This document shows, one piece after another, positions 18,091 to 27,395 of a DNA stretch of 64,000 nt. This DNA is from Staphylococcus shinii. GTDB taxonomy: Bacteria > Bacillota > Bacilli > Staphylococcales > Staphylococcaceae. The notes under the pieces are model-generated. The model was not told where the DNA came from and made no database searches. It saw only the letters and a program-made list of their open reading frames with translations. The stretch lies in NCBI RefSeq assembly GCF_017583065.1, contig NZ_JAGEVL010000003.1, positions 372,001-436,000 of the forward strand. Reading direction: 5' to 3'. A program made the translations under genes and the position numbers. The stretch's first letter is position 1, and each line of letters opens with the position of its first letter.

Positions 18091-18895
18091 ATCTTCTATC
18101 GCACATATCGTACTCATCACATGTATATTATTAGCGATTTATCCAATTATTTTTGCAGTAAGTAATTCGTTCAAAAAACTAAGCCACGCGTATGATTCTA
18201 TGATTAATTTAATACCATTACCATTTACAATGGAGAATTTCGACAAATTAATTAACGATATTCCATTGTTGCAAATTACAACAAACACGTTCGTAATTGC
18301 CAGTGTGATCACGATAGTGAAAGTAATCATTTCATTTTTAGCAGCGTTCGCTATTGTTTTCTATCAATTCAAATTTAAAAAAGTGACTTATATGGTACTC
18401 GTAGCAACGATATTTGTTCCATTTACTGTCACGATGGTCCCGAATTATATTATTATGGCGCGTTTAGGTTTTGTAGATTCATGGTGGGGAGTTATTTTAC
18501 CCCAGCTTGCAGATGCGATTGGCATATTTATGTTAACGCAATCTATGCGTAATATACCAAAAGTATTGTTAGACTCTTTGCAAGTGGATAATATTTCAGT
18601 TTGGCATACGATGAAGGACGTGATTGTGCCAATTACTAAGCCTGCACTGACATCAACAAGTATTTGGTTTTTTATCTTGTCATGGAATGAATATATATGG
18701 CCAAACTTAATGTTGAAAAGTGAAGCAAATTATACATTACCTTTAGCATTACAATTGTTTGTAAGCTCAGAAGGTGGCACTAATTTTACAGTAGCGATGG
18801 CCTTGAGTGTCTTAACGATGGCCATTCCACTCATCGTATACTTATTGTTCCAACGTATGATTATAGACACATTCACTGCAAGTGGGATTAAATAG
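18080..18895 (+). CDS. ABC importer permease 2 (MalG/UgpE-like)
   Basis: 271 residues, six predicted membrane helices. The coupling loop reads IPKVLLDSLQVDNISVWHT; the usual EAA glutamate-alanine pair is varied to DSLQVD. It overlaps the upstream permease by 11 bases and is followed after ten bases by the ATPase start. The short N-terminal extension and the FTASGIK-like C-terminus are typical of MalG-type subunits. Confidence 0.9.
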   Translation: MKTKSSIAHIVLITCILLAIYPIIFAVSNSFKKLSHAYDSMINLIPLPFTMENFDKLINDIPLLQITTNTFVIASVITIVKVIISFLAAFAIVFYQFKFKKVTYMVLVATIFVPFTVTMVPNYIIMARLGFVDSWWGVILPQLADAIGIFMLTQSMRNIPKVLLDSLQVDNISVWHTMKDVIVPITKPALTSTSIWFFILSWNEYIWPNLMLKSEANYTLPLALQLFVSSEGGTNFTVAMALSVLTMAIPLIVYLLFQRMIIDTFTASGIK

Positions 18896-18905
18896 GAGGT
18901 TTACA

Positions 18906-19976
18906 ATGGGTACTTTAGAATTGAAAAATTTATGCAAATCATTTGGTGACACTAAAGTGATTGAGAATTTAACTTTGAAAATAAATGATGGGGAACGCGT
19001 AGTGTTTTTAGGCCCCTCTGGTTGCGGGAAGTCTACAATACTTAGAATGATCTCTGGCATAGAAAGTGTTTCAGACGGCCAAATACTATTTGATGATAAG
19101 GATGTAACAAATTATGCTCCGGGAGAAAGAGATATTGCAATGGTGTTCCAAAACTACGCGTTATATCCACATATGAGCGTAGAGAAGAATATTACCTATG
19201 CATTAAAACGTAATAAAATACCCAAAGAAGATATTGAGCAACGCCTTAATCAAGCACTCTCTATATTGGATTTAAATCACTTAAAAGAACGTAAACCAAG
19301 TGAACTTTCAGGTGGTCAACGTCAAAGAGTTGCTTTAGGCAGAGCAGTCGTTAAGAATGCTTCTTATTTCTTATTAGACGAACCTCTGTCTAACCTAGAT
19401 GCGTTATTGCGTGTATCTGCTAGGAGAGAGTTATTACATTTACATGATATGTATCAGCATACTTTTATTTTTGTGACACATGATCAATTAGAGGCAATGG
19501 CATTAGCTGATCGTATTGCATTATTTGATAAGGGTGAAATACAAATGTTCGATACACCGGAAAATGTTTATAATCATCCGAGTAATGTGTTTACAGCACG
19601 TTTTATCGGTACGCCACCGATGAATATCCTCGATGCAAAGTATGAGAAAAACCAACTCATATTTGATTCTAAACTATATATAGATGCGAAGACTTTAAAT
19701 CAACAAAATTTAGAGCTCTATGAAGGTCTTTCGCTACTAGTAGGTATTCGTCCTGAAGCAATTTATATAACGGAAGAACCAACAGGAATAAGATTTGAAA
19801 TTGAAGATATTGAAAATTTAGGAGAAAGTTACAGTCTTATTGGAAAAATCAATCAACAAATGCTGACTGTAAAAAGTTATAAAAGACCAGAACAAAGTAT
19901 AGTAAATATTAAGTTTGATATGAGTAAAGTAACATTGTTTGATCCAAATACAGAAATGAATATAGAGGAGAGGTAA
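18906..19976 (+). CDS. ABC importer ATPase (UgpC/MsmK-like)
   Basis: 356 residues from the ATG at 18906 (AGGAGG upstream; the earlier in-frame GTG overlaps the permease). It shows Walker A GPSGCGKST, a Q-loop, the signature LSGGQRQRVALGR, Walker B FLLDEPLSNLDA and a C-terminal TOBE/MalK-type regulatory region (GIRPEAIY). It powers the CUT1 importer. Unlike the shared MsmX-type ATPases, this one is encoded with its own permeases. It ends two bases before the TIM-barrel enzyme starts. Confidence 0.9.
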   Translation: MGTLELKNLCKSFGDTKVIENLTLKINDGERVVFLGPSGCGKSTILRMISGIESVSDGQILFDDKDVTNYAPGERDIAMVFQNYALYPHMSVEKNITYALKRNKIPKEDIEQRLNQALSILDLNHLKERKPSELSGGQRQRVALGRAVVKNASYFLLDEPLSNLDALLRVSARRELLHLHDMYQHTFIFVTHDQLEAMALADRIALFDKGEIQMFDTPENVYNHPSNVFTARFIGTPPMNILDAKYEKNQLIFDSKLYIDAKTLNQQNLELYEGLSLLVGIRPEAIYITEEPTGIRFEIEDIENLGESYSLIGKINQQMLTVKSYKRPEQSIVNIKFDMSKVTLFDPNTEMNIEER

Positions 19977-19978
19977 TT

Positions 19979-20758
19979 ATGGCACTCATTTTAAGTACCA
20001 ATGCATATATAAGAAGTGGATTAACGCCTATTTATGGTCTCTTAGAGGACAACCCAGATTTAGGAATAGAACTTTTTGCGAATAACCAAGATAAAGCTTA
20101 TATGAAAGAATTACTTGCTTTAGGTAAAGATACAAATCGATACTTAACCTATCATGAACAAATATTTGATGTAGAACACTCACGACCAAGGGAAGAAGAT
20201 TTATATAGCTTAGAACAAATTCGATTAGCCATTGAACATTGTGTAGACTTAGGAATAAAAGATATCGTCTATCATGTAAATAACATAGCGATTGACGATA
20301 AGCAACAAATGATTGCCCAAACAAAATTTAATTTAGATCATATTACACAAGAAGCTAAAACCAAAGGTGTTAATATTTTAGTGGAAAATGTGGGCGTAGA
20401 TACCAAGCAAAACAAATTATTAACAGAATCAGAGTTTATCAATTTCTGTAAAGAACGCGCGAACAACGTATTGATTGATATTGGACACGCAAATGCAAAT
20501 GGGTGGAATTTAGATTATGTGATACAGCAACTTCAAGACAAAATTAAATTCTATCATTTACACAATAATGACGGTAAGCATGACGATCATAATTTATTAC
20601 ACGATGGCACATTAAATATGGAACACTTCTTTGAGACATACCATAAGTATACACCCAATGCCCATCTAACATTGGAATACAATTATGATATCGGAGGACA
20701 ACCACAGCAAATTCAACATGATATAGACTATGTATTAAGAAAAATGAAAACAGAATAA
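19979..20758 (+). CDS. TIM-barrel enzyme, AP-endonuclease-2/xylose-isomerase-like family
   Basis: 259 residues. Metal-ligand positions of the family are visible in order: LVENVG near 140, LIDIGHAN near 165, YHLHNNDG near 200 and LTLEYN near 235. Such proteins isomerise or epimerise sugars, or split phosphodiesters. It is the last gene of the GlpP-led importer operon, two bases after the ATPase. In ordinary ugp operons this slot is filled by a glycerophosphodiester phosphodiesterase of the GDPD fold, which is absent. It may therefore process the imported glycerol-phosphate compound by a different fold; this is inference. Confidence 0.75.
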   Translation: MALILSTNAYIRSGLTPIYGLLEDNPDLGIELFANNQDKAYMKELLALGKDTNRYLTYHEQIFDVEHSRPREEDLYSLEQIRLAIEHCVDLGIKDIVYHVNNIAIDDKQQMIAQTKFNLDHITQEAKTKGVNILVENVGVDTKQNKLLTESEFINFCKERANNVLIDIGHANANGWNLDYVIQQLQDKIKFYHLHNNDGKHDDHNLLHDGTLNMEHFFETYHKYTPNAHLTLEYNYDIGGQPQQIQHDIDYVLRKMKTE

Positions 20759-20793
20759 CAAGGATAAAGTTGAAAACTGTCCATCATAGTGAG

Positions 20794-20830
20794 AAGTCGG
20801 ATTGTAGTAATTTAAGCTACACTCCGACTT
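20794..20830 (+). terminator. Probable terminator of the GlpP-led operon
   Basis: Arms AAGTCGGA-TGTAG and CTACA-TCCGACTT pair with one mismatch. The following ATATTATTATT is only moderately T-rich, so efficiency is uncertain. Confidence 0.65.
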
Positions 20831-22138
20831 ATATTATTATTGCGATACTATATTAATCATTTTAAATGGCTGAAGACATCATTTGTTTAAAAATAGCTAA
20901 TAATAATTACTAACTTAAGATTTTTTGTAATGATATAAATAGAAATTAATCTTTTTAACATAAACAATACATACCTAATCAATTTGATGATTTTAAATAA
21001 AAATATATTTTGTTTTAAAATGTGTTTTTAATTCAATTACAAACAAAGGTTAAAAGTTGAGGAAAATGAAATAATATTAAATAAATGTGTTTTGTCTATG
21101 TCCTACAATAAAGTATGTGAATATTAGTTTTGTTGCAAAGTGATAAAAGACATATCCCTGAATGATAAATTATCGGAGGGCGCATATGTATATCATATTT
21201 TTATATTCCAAATAGAGCATTATAACTTAATATATAACTAATAGCCGACAGTATAGTAATAACAGCTTTATTAAATTCTATAATCTAAAATGTTTCATGA
21301 GAAACGTTTTTTAAGCAATACTATTAACAAGCAGAAGCATATCATAAGTGATGCGGTTTTTAAGTTTACATTGTGCAAGTGATGATGTTAATTAATTGAA
21401 AACAATATTTAAAGTAAACAGAATGTGGAATGAAATTACGATAATTTATAGTATAACACTGGACAATCCTATTTAAGTTTATTAAGGTCACTCGTTTTAT
21501 AATTTTTGTGTAGTATTAAGAGAACAAAATATAAATCAATTAAAATATCATTATATTAAAGGTAGATTATATCTCGTGCTAAGGATATAACATAAATCAA
21601 TAGCAGTGAGAAGCTTATATTTGGGATTGAAAGAGTTGGTTAATGAAATCGGCCACTAATATTGTGACACAAGTGAAATTATAGAAAGATATATATAGTG
21701 AATGTAGCAGAACAACATGAGTGTGGTATATGTATACCAGCTAAATGTAAAGCATATAGATATAAAGTAAAGAGATTGCGAGCACGGTGTTTATACAGGT
21801 TGAAGTAACAGAAAAATAAATTGAGAAGTTTGAAATAGAAGTTTTAATAAATGTAATTTTATTATAAACAGAGAAAATGGGTTTATCACAATACAATTTT
21901 TGAACTCGCCTTAAAAATACATCAAACTCCTAAAACAGTATATTTGTAACCATCTTTACATTTATATTTATTGTAGTAACTAACTATTTTCTTTTTGAAA
22001 ATCATAATTTAATGGCGGTATTTTTCACTAAAATGTATAAGTCCTAATTCATCGTATAAACGACAAATTAGACTGATATAATCTTAGACGAACGCGCCCT
22101 TTTGTTGAATAGGAACTTGTTTTAATTTATCAATGAAT
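20831..22138. other. Gene-poor junk region, about 1.3 kb, with att scar 3
   Basis: No intact ORF with a ribosome binding site was found. The region holds att-like scar 3 and a short GTTTTGTTGCAAAG motif at 21127-21140 that resembles the outer end of IS6-family elements, without a transposase. Around 21590-21830 there are short protein-like pieces in broken frames (for example PAKCKAYRYKVKRL) that I cannot identify. Confidence 0.5.
21334..21361 (+). repeat. SCC att-like scar 3 (start type)
   Basis: GAAGCATATCATAAGTGATG followed by CGGTTTTT is the canonical orfX-proximal end of an SCC element, preceded by AAGCA. It marks the start of the copper segment. Confidence 0.85.
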
Positions 22139-22874
22139 TTATGAGAACATGACATTCTCGCTGTTTGGTCCGAGTGTTTGACCAGTATAAGCATTTCCAT
22201 CTGGGTCAGCAGCTAAAAATACTGCAGATGCAGCAACTTCTTCTACTTTTGCGAAGTGTGGAAGGGCTAAATCTGCCTTTTTATTATTTTTGAAGTTTCC
22301 CGATACTGAATCAAACAGCTCTGCTTCAGTTGGACTAGGGGCAACACAGTTAGCCGTAATACCATATTGTCCGAGTTCAAGCGCTATAGACTTTGCAAAC
22401 CCAATAACAACTGCTTTGGCTGCGGCATAATGACTCATATTAAGCGTACCTATCTGTGCGGTTTGGTATGTGATATTAATAATTCTTCCTGATTTTCGGG
22501 AAATCATATGTGGCGCAACGCTTCTTGTTGTTAAGAAGGCGCTGCTCAAATCAATATTTATCATCTTATTCCACATTTCCGAAGTCATATCTTGGACTGG
22601 GCTTTCGCATACCATTCCAGCATTGTTAACTAGAATAACGATTTTGCCAAATGTAGCTATAGTTTTACAATAAGTTCTTTTTCTGTATTTTCATCTGTGG
22701 TATCGCCTTTTGTAACAATAACTTTTGTATTATTAATATTTTTAAGTTCATTGATGAGTGAATCAATTTCTTCTGAATCCATTCTATAAATATTAAGAGA
22801 TAGCTTAGCACCTTCTTTAGCATAAGATTTTGTAATTCCTAATCCAATTCTTTTTAGTTTTACTCTAATTTCCT
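22139..22874 (-). pseudogene. Short-chain dehydrogenase/reductase, frameshifted
   Basis: The C-terminal 158 codons are open and show NAG (upstream of the apparent start), the YAAAK catalytic motif and a typical ALELGQYGITANCV stretch. The N-terminal half continues in another frame from about 22870 (RIGLGITKSYAKEGAKLS, then GDTTDENTEKEL), with a frame slip near 22650-22670. The upstream start codon is not found. It was an NAD(P)-dependent SDR of about 250 residues and is now inactive. The neighbouring copper operon is unrelated in function. Confidence 0.75.
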
Positions 22875-22950
22875 TGTTATATATTTTGGGTTATTGTAAA
22901 TAACAGCACATCACTTGACTGTGTAATATCAGTTAAAAACAAAAGCGTTT

Positions 22951-22967
22951 ATACCTAGGCGGGGTAT
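22951..22967 (+). promoter_or_regulatory. CsoR-type copper operator upstream of copB
   Basis: ATACC-TAGGCG-GGGTAT has the G/C-rich core and ATACC/GGTAT arms of staphylococcal CsoR sites. It lies about 55 bases before the copB start, overlapping the expected promoter. A related copy stands in front of the copB relic at 51221. Confidence 0.7.
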
Positions 22968-23022
22968 GTGTTATATTATAACCATAATTACTATAATATT
23001 TTCGTAAATAGGGGGACTTAAT

Positions 23023-25113
23023 TTGAGAAATAATGGAGAAGAACATAATCTTAATCATGAAAATCACATGAATCATTCTAATCAAATGCATCATGAAGCA
23101 CATGAACATCATGATCACCATGAAGCGTATAGTCATCATAATGGGCACGAACATCACCATCATGGCAATTTTAAAGTTAAATTTTTTGTCTCACTCATTT
23201 TTGCAATACCTATAATTATTTTATCACCAATGATGGGGGTTAAATTACCCTTTCAATTCACATTTCCGGGCTCTGAATGGGTCGTCTTAATACTTGGTAC
23301 AATTTTATTCTTTTATGGTGGTAAACCATTCTTATCTGGTGGAAAAGATGAAATTGTTGCGAAAAAACCGGGTATGATGACCTTAGTTGCTTTAGGTATT
23401 TCGGTAGCTTACATTTATAGCTTGTATGCTTTTTACATGAATAACATTAGTAGTACGCCAGGCCATACAATGGACTTTTTCTGGGAATTAGCTACATTAA
23501 TTTTAATCATGTTATTAGGTCATTGGATAGAAATGAATGCTGTAGGAAATGCTGGGGATGCTTTGAAGAAAATGGCAGAACTCTTACCTAATAGTGCCAT
23601 TTAAGTCATGGACAATAACGAACGTGAAGAAGTTAAAATATCAGATATCATGATCGATGATATCGTAGAAGTGAAAGCTGGAGAAAGCATTCCAACAGAT
23701 GGTATGATTGTTCACGGTCAAACATCAATAGATGAATCATTAGTCACAGGGGAATCTAAAAAAATACAAAAAAATCAAAATGACATCGTCATCGGCGGTT
23801 CTATTAATGGGTCCGGAACGATACAAATGAAGGTTACAGCTGTAGGAGAAGACGGCTATCTTTCTCAAGTTATGGGGCTAGTTCATCAAGCGCAAAATGA
23901 TAAATCTAGAGCTGAATTGTTATCAGATAAAGTAGCGGGTTATTTATTCTACTTTGCCATAAGTGTGGGCGTAATTTCTTTTATCGTATGGATGCTTATT
24001 CAAAATGATGTTGACTTTGCACTAGAACGACTCGTAACTGTATTAGTCATTGCTTGTCCACATGCTTTAGGCTTGGCGATACCTTTAGTTACTGCACGTT
24101 CTACTTCAATCGGTGCACATAATGGTTTAATTATTAAAAATAGAGAGTCTGTAGAAACAGCTCAATATATTGATTATGTAATGATGGATAAAACAGGCAC
24201 TTTAACTGAAGGTAATTTTTCAGTTAATTATTATGAAAGCTTTAAAGATGACTTAAGCAATGATACAATATTAAGTCTTTTTGCGTCATTAGAAAGCCAA
24301 TCTAATCATCCATTAGCCACAGGTATTGTGGATTTTGCGAAAAGTAAAAATATTTCATATGCTAGCCCGCAAGAAGTTAATAACATTTCAGGTATAGGAT
24401 TAGAAGGTAGCATTGATAGTAAAAAATATAAAATAACCAATATCTCTTATCTAGATAAATATAAATTTGAATATGATAACGACTTGTTTGTTGAATTAGC
24501 TCAACAAGGTAATTCAATCAGTTATTTAATTGACGAGCAACAAGTCATTGGCATTATCGCTCAAGGAGACCAAATTAAAGAAAGTTCAAAACAAATGGTA
24601 GCTGATTTATTATCAAGAAATATTACACCAGTTATGCTTACTGGTGACAATAATGAAGTAGCGAATGCTGTTGCAAAAGAATTAGGTATTAGTGATGTAC
24701 ATGCACAACTAATGCCAGAAGATAAAGAAAGTATTATACAAGATTATCAAAGTAACGGTAAAAAAGTAATGATGGTTGGTGACGGTATCAACGACGCGCC
24801 GAGTCTTATAAGAGCCGACATTGGTATAGCAATTGGTGCAGGCACAGATGTTGCAGTCGATTCAGGTGATATAATTCTTGTTAAAAGTAATCCATCAGAT
24901 ATTATCCATTTCTTGACCCTTTCAAATAATACCATGAGAAAAATGGTTCAAAACTTATGGTGGGGAGCAGGATACAATATTGTTGCTGTACCTTTAGCTG
25001 CTGGTGTTTTGGCATTTATCGGCTTGATTTTATCACCTGCAGTAGGTGCCATTTTAATGTCACTAAGTACGATTATCGTTGCAATTAATGCCTTTACACT
25101 GAAATTAAAATAA
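23023..25113 (+). pseudogene. copB: CopB copper-exporting P1B-ATPase, interrupted by one stop codon
   Basis: The gene reads through 193 codons, hits a TAA at 23602-23604 and continues in the same frame for 502 codons. The N-terminus is a His-rich copper-binding tail. The second part holds TGES near residue 50, the CPH motif typical of CopB (ACPHALG), the phosphorylation site DKTGT, the HP locus (SNHPLA) and [10 protein letters not shown]. Everything except the single stop looks sound; the residue after PNSAI is expected to be a lysine, one base away. Either the gene is a recent pseudogene, the stop is a sequencing error, or two chains are made. TTG is the start, after a GGGGGA site. It precedes copL. 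Confidence 0.85.
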
Positions 25114-25130
25114 AAGATAGGAGCGTTACT

Positions 25131-25676
25131 ATGATTAAAAAATTAATTTTTATTATATTAGGCTCAATGTTAGCGTTATCTGCATGTTCAAATAGTGATG
25201 GAAAAAATGAAGACACTAAAGACCAAAAGAGTGAGAGCCATATGAAACATAATGATGAAAGTAAGGCTCCTGAAGATATGACATCAACTGACCAAGGTAA
25301 GTTTAAACCAGGTGATAAAGTGACTATTACAGCTGGGCATATGCCTGGAATGAAGGATGCAGAAGCCACAGTAAAAGACGCTTATAAAACATATGCCTAT
25401 GTTGTAACTTATAAACCTACAAATGAAGATAAAAAAGTAAACAATCATAAATGGGTTGTAAATGAAGAAATTAAAGATGCCCCAAAAAATGGGTTTAACA
25501 AGGATGATACTGTTAAATTAGAAGCAGATCATATGCCTGGCATGAAAGGTGCGACAGCGGATATAGATGATGTGAAAGAGACCCCTGTTTATATGGTTGA
25601 TTACAAATCTAAAGATAATGGAAAAACTGTCAAAAATCATAAATGGCTGACCGAAAATGAATTGAAAGCACGTTAA
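25131..25676 (+). CDS. copL: CopL-type copper-binding lipoprotein (YdhK/DUF1541)
   Basis: 181 residues. The signal peptide ends in a lipobox LSAC, so the protein is surface-anchored. Two DUF1541 repeats of about 55 residues follow, each with HMPGMK and a later NHKW; the Met/His-rich turns are the likely copper ligands. In S. aureus, CopL is encoded with CopB on SCC/ACME-type elements and helps copper resistance by binding copper outside the membrane. It starts 17 bases after copB under the same operator. Intact even though copB is broken. Confidence 0.88.
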   Translation: MIKKLIFIILGSMLALSACSNSDGKNEDTKDQKSESHMKHNDESKAPEDMTSTDQGKFKPGDKVTITAGHMPGMKDAEATVKDAYKTYAYVVTYKPTNEDKKVNNHKWVVNEEIKDAPKNGFNKDDTVKLEADHMPGMKGATADIDDVKETPVYMVDYKSKDNGKTVKNHKWLTENELKAR

Positions 25677-25771
25677 TAGTTTAATTCTTGAAGGTGAAAT
25701 GGTTAGAGATAAAATATTAGTAGGGATTACTGTTATTTTAAAACTAACCCAATATTCTTTATATAAAAATT

Positions 25772-25832
25772 ATATATTCTCCTTAATCAATAGTTTAAAT
25801 AACTTAATATTGTAAAGGAGAATATTTTTTAT
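25772..25832 (+). terminator. Possible terminator of copBL
   Basis: Arms TATTCTCCTT and AAGGAGAATA, separated by a loop of about 30 bases, are followed by TTTTTT. The long loop weakens the call. Confidence 0.5.
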
Positions 25833-25920
25833 GAATATTTAAATTATAGGAAGTCTTAACAGAATAACAATTTTATTGAAAAACTGATTATAACTTTAAT
25901 AGCTTGAGTTACATATCTAG

Positions 25921-25965
25921 AAAAACCGCAGCATCAACTGATAAGCAGAAGCGTATCATAAATAA
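25921..25965 (+). repeat. SCC att-like scar 4 (distal-end type)
   Basis: AAAAACCGCAGCATCAACTG, then ATAAGCAGAAGC, then GTATCATAAATAA matches the canonical orfX-distal end almost exactly. It is the likely right border of the composite island. Confidence 0.85.
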
Positions 25966-25995
25966 AACTAAAGCTAGTGTATATTAGGAGGATTT

Positions 25996-26309
25996 ATGGT
26001 AACTAAGAAGTAACATTATCTCCAAAGGTGTTTATTAAAACATTTTTTAGAAAATCAAGGTATAAGGTGAATGTCTATATTCATCAAGCTAACAAACTAT
26101 TTAAAATGAACTATGAGAATACTTCTGCTGCAAAATACGCATATGAAAACAGAAATACTAATGATAATATTTTAAAACGTAAATTAAAAATTTATGAGTC
26201 AAAAGCTTGTTTAATAGTTAATTATATATTAAAAAATACGAATTCTGTCGAACTATTAGCGCTCAATTATTTAAAGCAACAAAAAATAGATGATTTTTTA
26301 TTGAATTAG
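25996..26309 (+). pseudogene. Broken unrecognised gene joined to an hsdS tail
   Basis: A strong AGGAGG site is followed by an ATG at 25996 that reads only five codons (MVTKK) before a stop. The next frame then continues as EVTLSPKVFIKTFFRKS and runs for about 90 codons. A one- or two-base slip near 26010 explains this. The protein is basic and helical and I do not recognise it. Its last residues (LKQQKIDDFL) already belong to an hsdS spacer, so it is a fusion of two decayed genes just outside att scar 4. Confidence 0.4.
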
Positions 26310-26392
26310 ATAAGTTGGTTGAGAAACAATTAACTAAATTTAATTGATTAAAAATGCGTAAACAAGGCTTTTTACAAAAAATGTTCATTTAG
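26271..26392 (+). pseudogene. 3' scar of a second hsdS gene
   Basis: Read with one frame change, the piece gives LKQQKIDDF, LDKLVEKQLTKFN, an in-frame stop, then KQGFLQKMFI and a final stop. This parallels the end of the intact HsdS (EQEKIGNFF, KSIDKQFNKVE, KKGFLQKMFV). Even the bases after the stop resemble those following the intact hsdS at 13490. About 40 codons survive, so another type I system once stood here. Confidence 0.7.
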
Positions 26393-26430
26393 GTTCTTGT
26401 AACAACCTATTATGCTAATCATTAAGTATA

Positions 26431-26500
26431 TCTTTAATTAAAAAATATAAATTTTATAATTTTTAAAAAAATATTATAGGTGATATGCTTGTTTCATACT
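26431..26500 (+). repeat. Leader repeat copy 1 (SDR promoter region)
   Basis: An AT-rich leader with TTTTAAA, AATATTATAGGTGATATG and CATACTTT precedes the SDR gene. A diverged second copy lies at 32291-32373, followed by remnants of the same gene. The block probably includes the SDR promoter. Confidence 0.5.
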
Positions 26501-26520
26501 TTAAAGAAAAGGTGATTTAG

Positions 26521-27339
26521 ATGACAGTTGCTTTAATTACGGGCGCAAGTAGTGGAATTGGTTTTGAAACAGCTAAAATGTTAGCAAAAAAAGACTATCG
26601 CGTTTATGCTGTTTCAAGAAATATAAAAAACATGCAAGCTTTATTAGCGTATAATGTTAACATAATTCAATTAGATATAACAGATTATAATGCAATTCAT
26701 GAAGTTGTTAATCATATCTTAATCCGAGAGGGACATATAGATATTTTAATAAATAATGCTGGGTATGGATCCTATGGTGCTGTTGAAGATGTTTCTATTG
26801 AAGAGGCAAAAAGACAATTTGAAGTGAATTTGTTTGGTTTATCAGAATTAACAAGAGCTGTTATACCTTCTATGCGTGAACAAAAAGCAGGAAAAATTAT
26901 TAATATCTCGTCTATTGGGGGACGTATACCTAACTATTTTGGAACTTGGTATCATGCATCTAAATATGCATTAGAAGGATATAGTGAAAGTTTACGGCTA
27001 GAGCTTTCTGATTTCGGTATAGACGTTATTATTATTGAACCAGGTGGTATAAAAACGGAGTGGGGAACGATTGCAGCTCAAAATCTTAAATCAGTTGCAA
27101 AAGGGGGCCACTATGAAGAAAAAGCTTTAAAAATGGCACAATCAATGATTAAACAGCAATCTCTCAACATACTCTCACATCCATCTGTAGTAGCAAAAGT
27201 TATTATTAAGTCCATTGAAAAGCGTCATGTACAAGCGAAATATGTCACAGGATTCATTGCTAAACCACTTATCATTTTACATGCGATATTACCAATCAAA
27301 TTATTTAATTGGACTTTAAAAAAACAAATATCTAAATAA
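26521..27339 (+). CDS. Short-chain dehydrogenase/reductase next to the NRPS
   Basis: 272 residues, a classical SDR: TGASSGIG near 7-14 binds NAD(P), NNAGYG near 83-88, catalytic serine in NISSIGG near 135 and the YHASK motif near 150-154. The extended C-terminus (to LKKQISK) is like DltE/YqjQ-type oxidoreductases. It is convergent with the NRPS and shares its terminator. A decayed second copy sits on the other side of the NRPS, suggesting the SDR belongs to that locus. Substrate unknown; reducing or oxidising the NRPS product is possible. Confidence 0.85.
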   Translation: MTVALITGASSGIGFETAKMLAKKDYRVYAVSRNIKNMQALLAYNVNIIQLDITDYNAIHEVVNHILIREGHIDILINNAGYGSYGAVEDVSIEEAKRQFEVNLFGLSELTRAVIPSMREQKAGKIINISSIGGRIPNYFGTWYHASKYALEGYSESLRLELSDFGIDVIIIEPGGIKTEWGTIAAQNLKSVAKGGHYEEKALKMAQSMIKQQSLNILSHPSVVAKVIIKSIEKRHVQAKYVTGFIAKPLIILHAILPIKLFNWTLKKQISK

Positions 27340-27360
27340 ATTTAGTGAAAAAAATGATGA

Positions 27361-27393
27361 AATAAGGTAGCAAAATATATTTGCTACCTTATT
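27361..27393. terminator. Bidirectional terminator between SDR and NRPS
   Basis: A perfect 14-base stem (AATAAGGTAGCAAA with its complement) has T-rich flanks on both strands and serves the two converging genes. Confidence 0.85.
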
Positions 27394-27395
27394 TT

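Noticed and set aside
21127-21140. IS6/IS431-like terminal sequence GTTTTGTTGCAAAG
   Set aside because: Only one 14-base end is seen; there is no transposase and no second inverted end, so an insertion sequence is not supported.
22933-23163. Minus-strand Met-rich ORF opposite the copB start (and the same opposite 51148-51339)
   Set aside because: It is the reverse complement of the His-codon-rich copper tail (CAT read as ATG), a known artefact.
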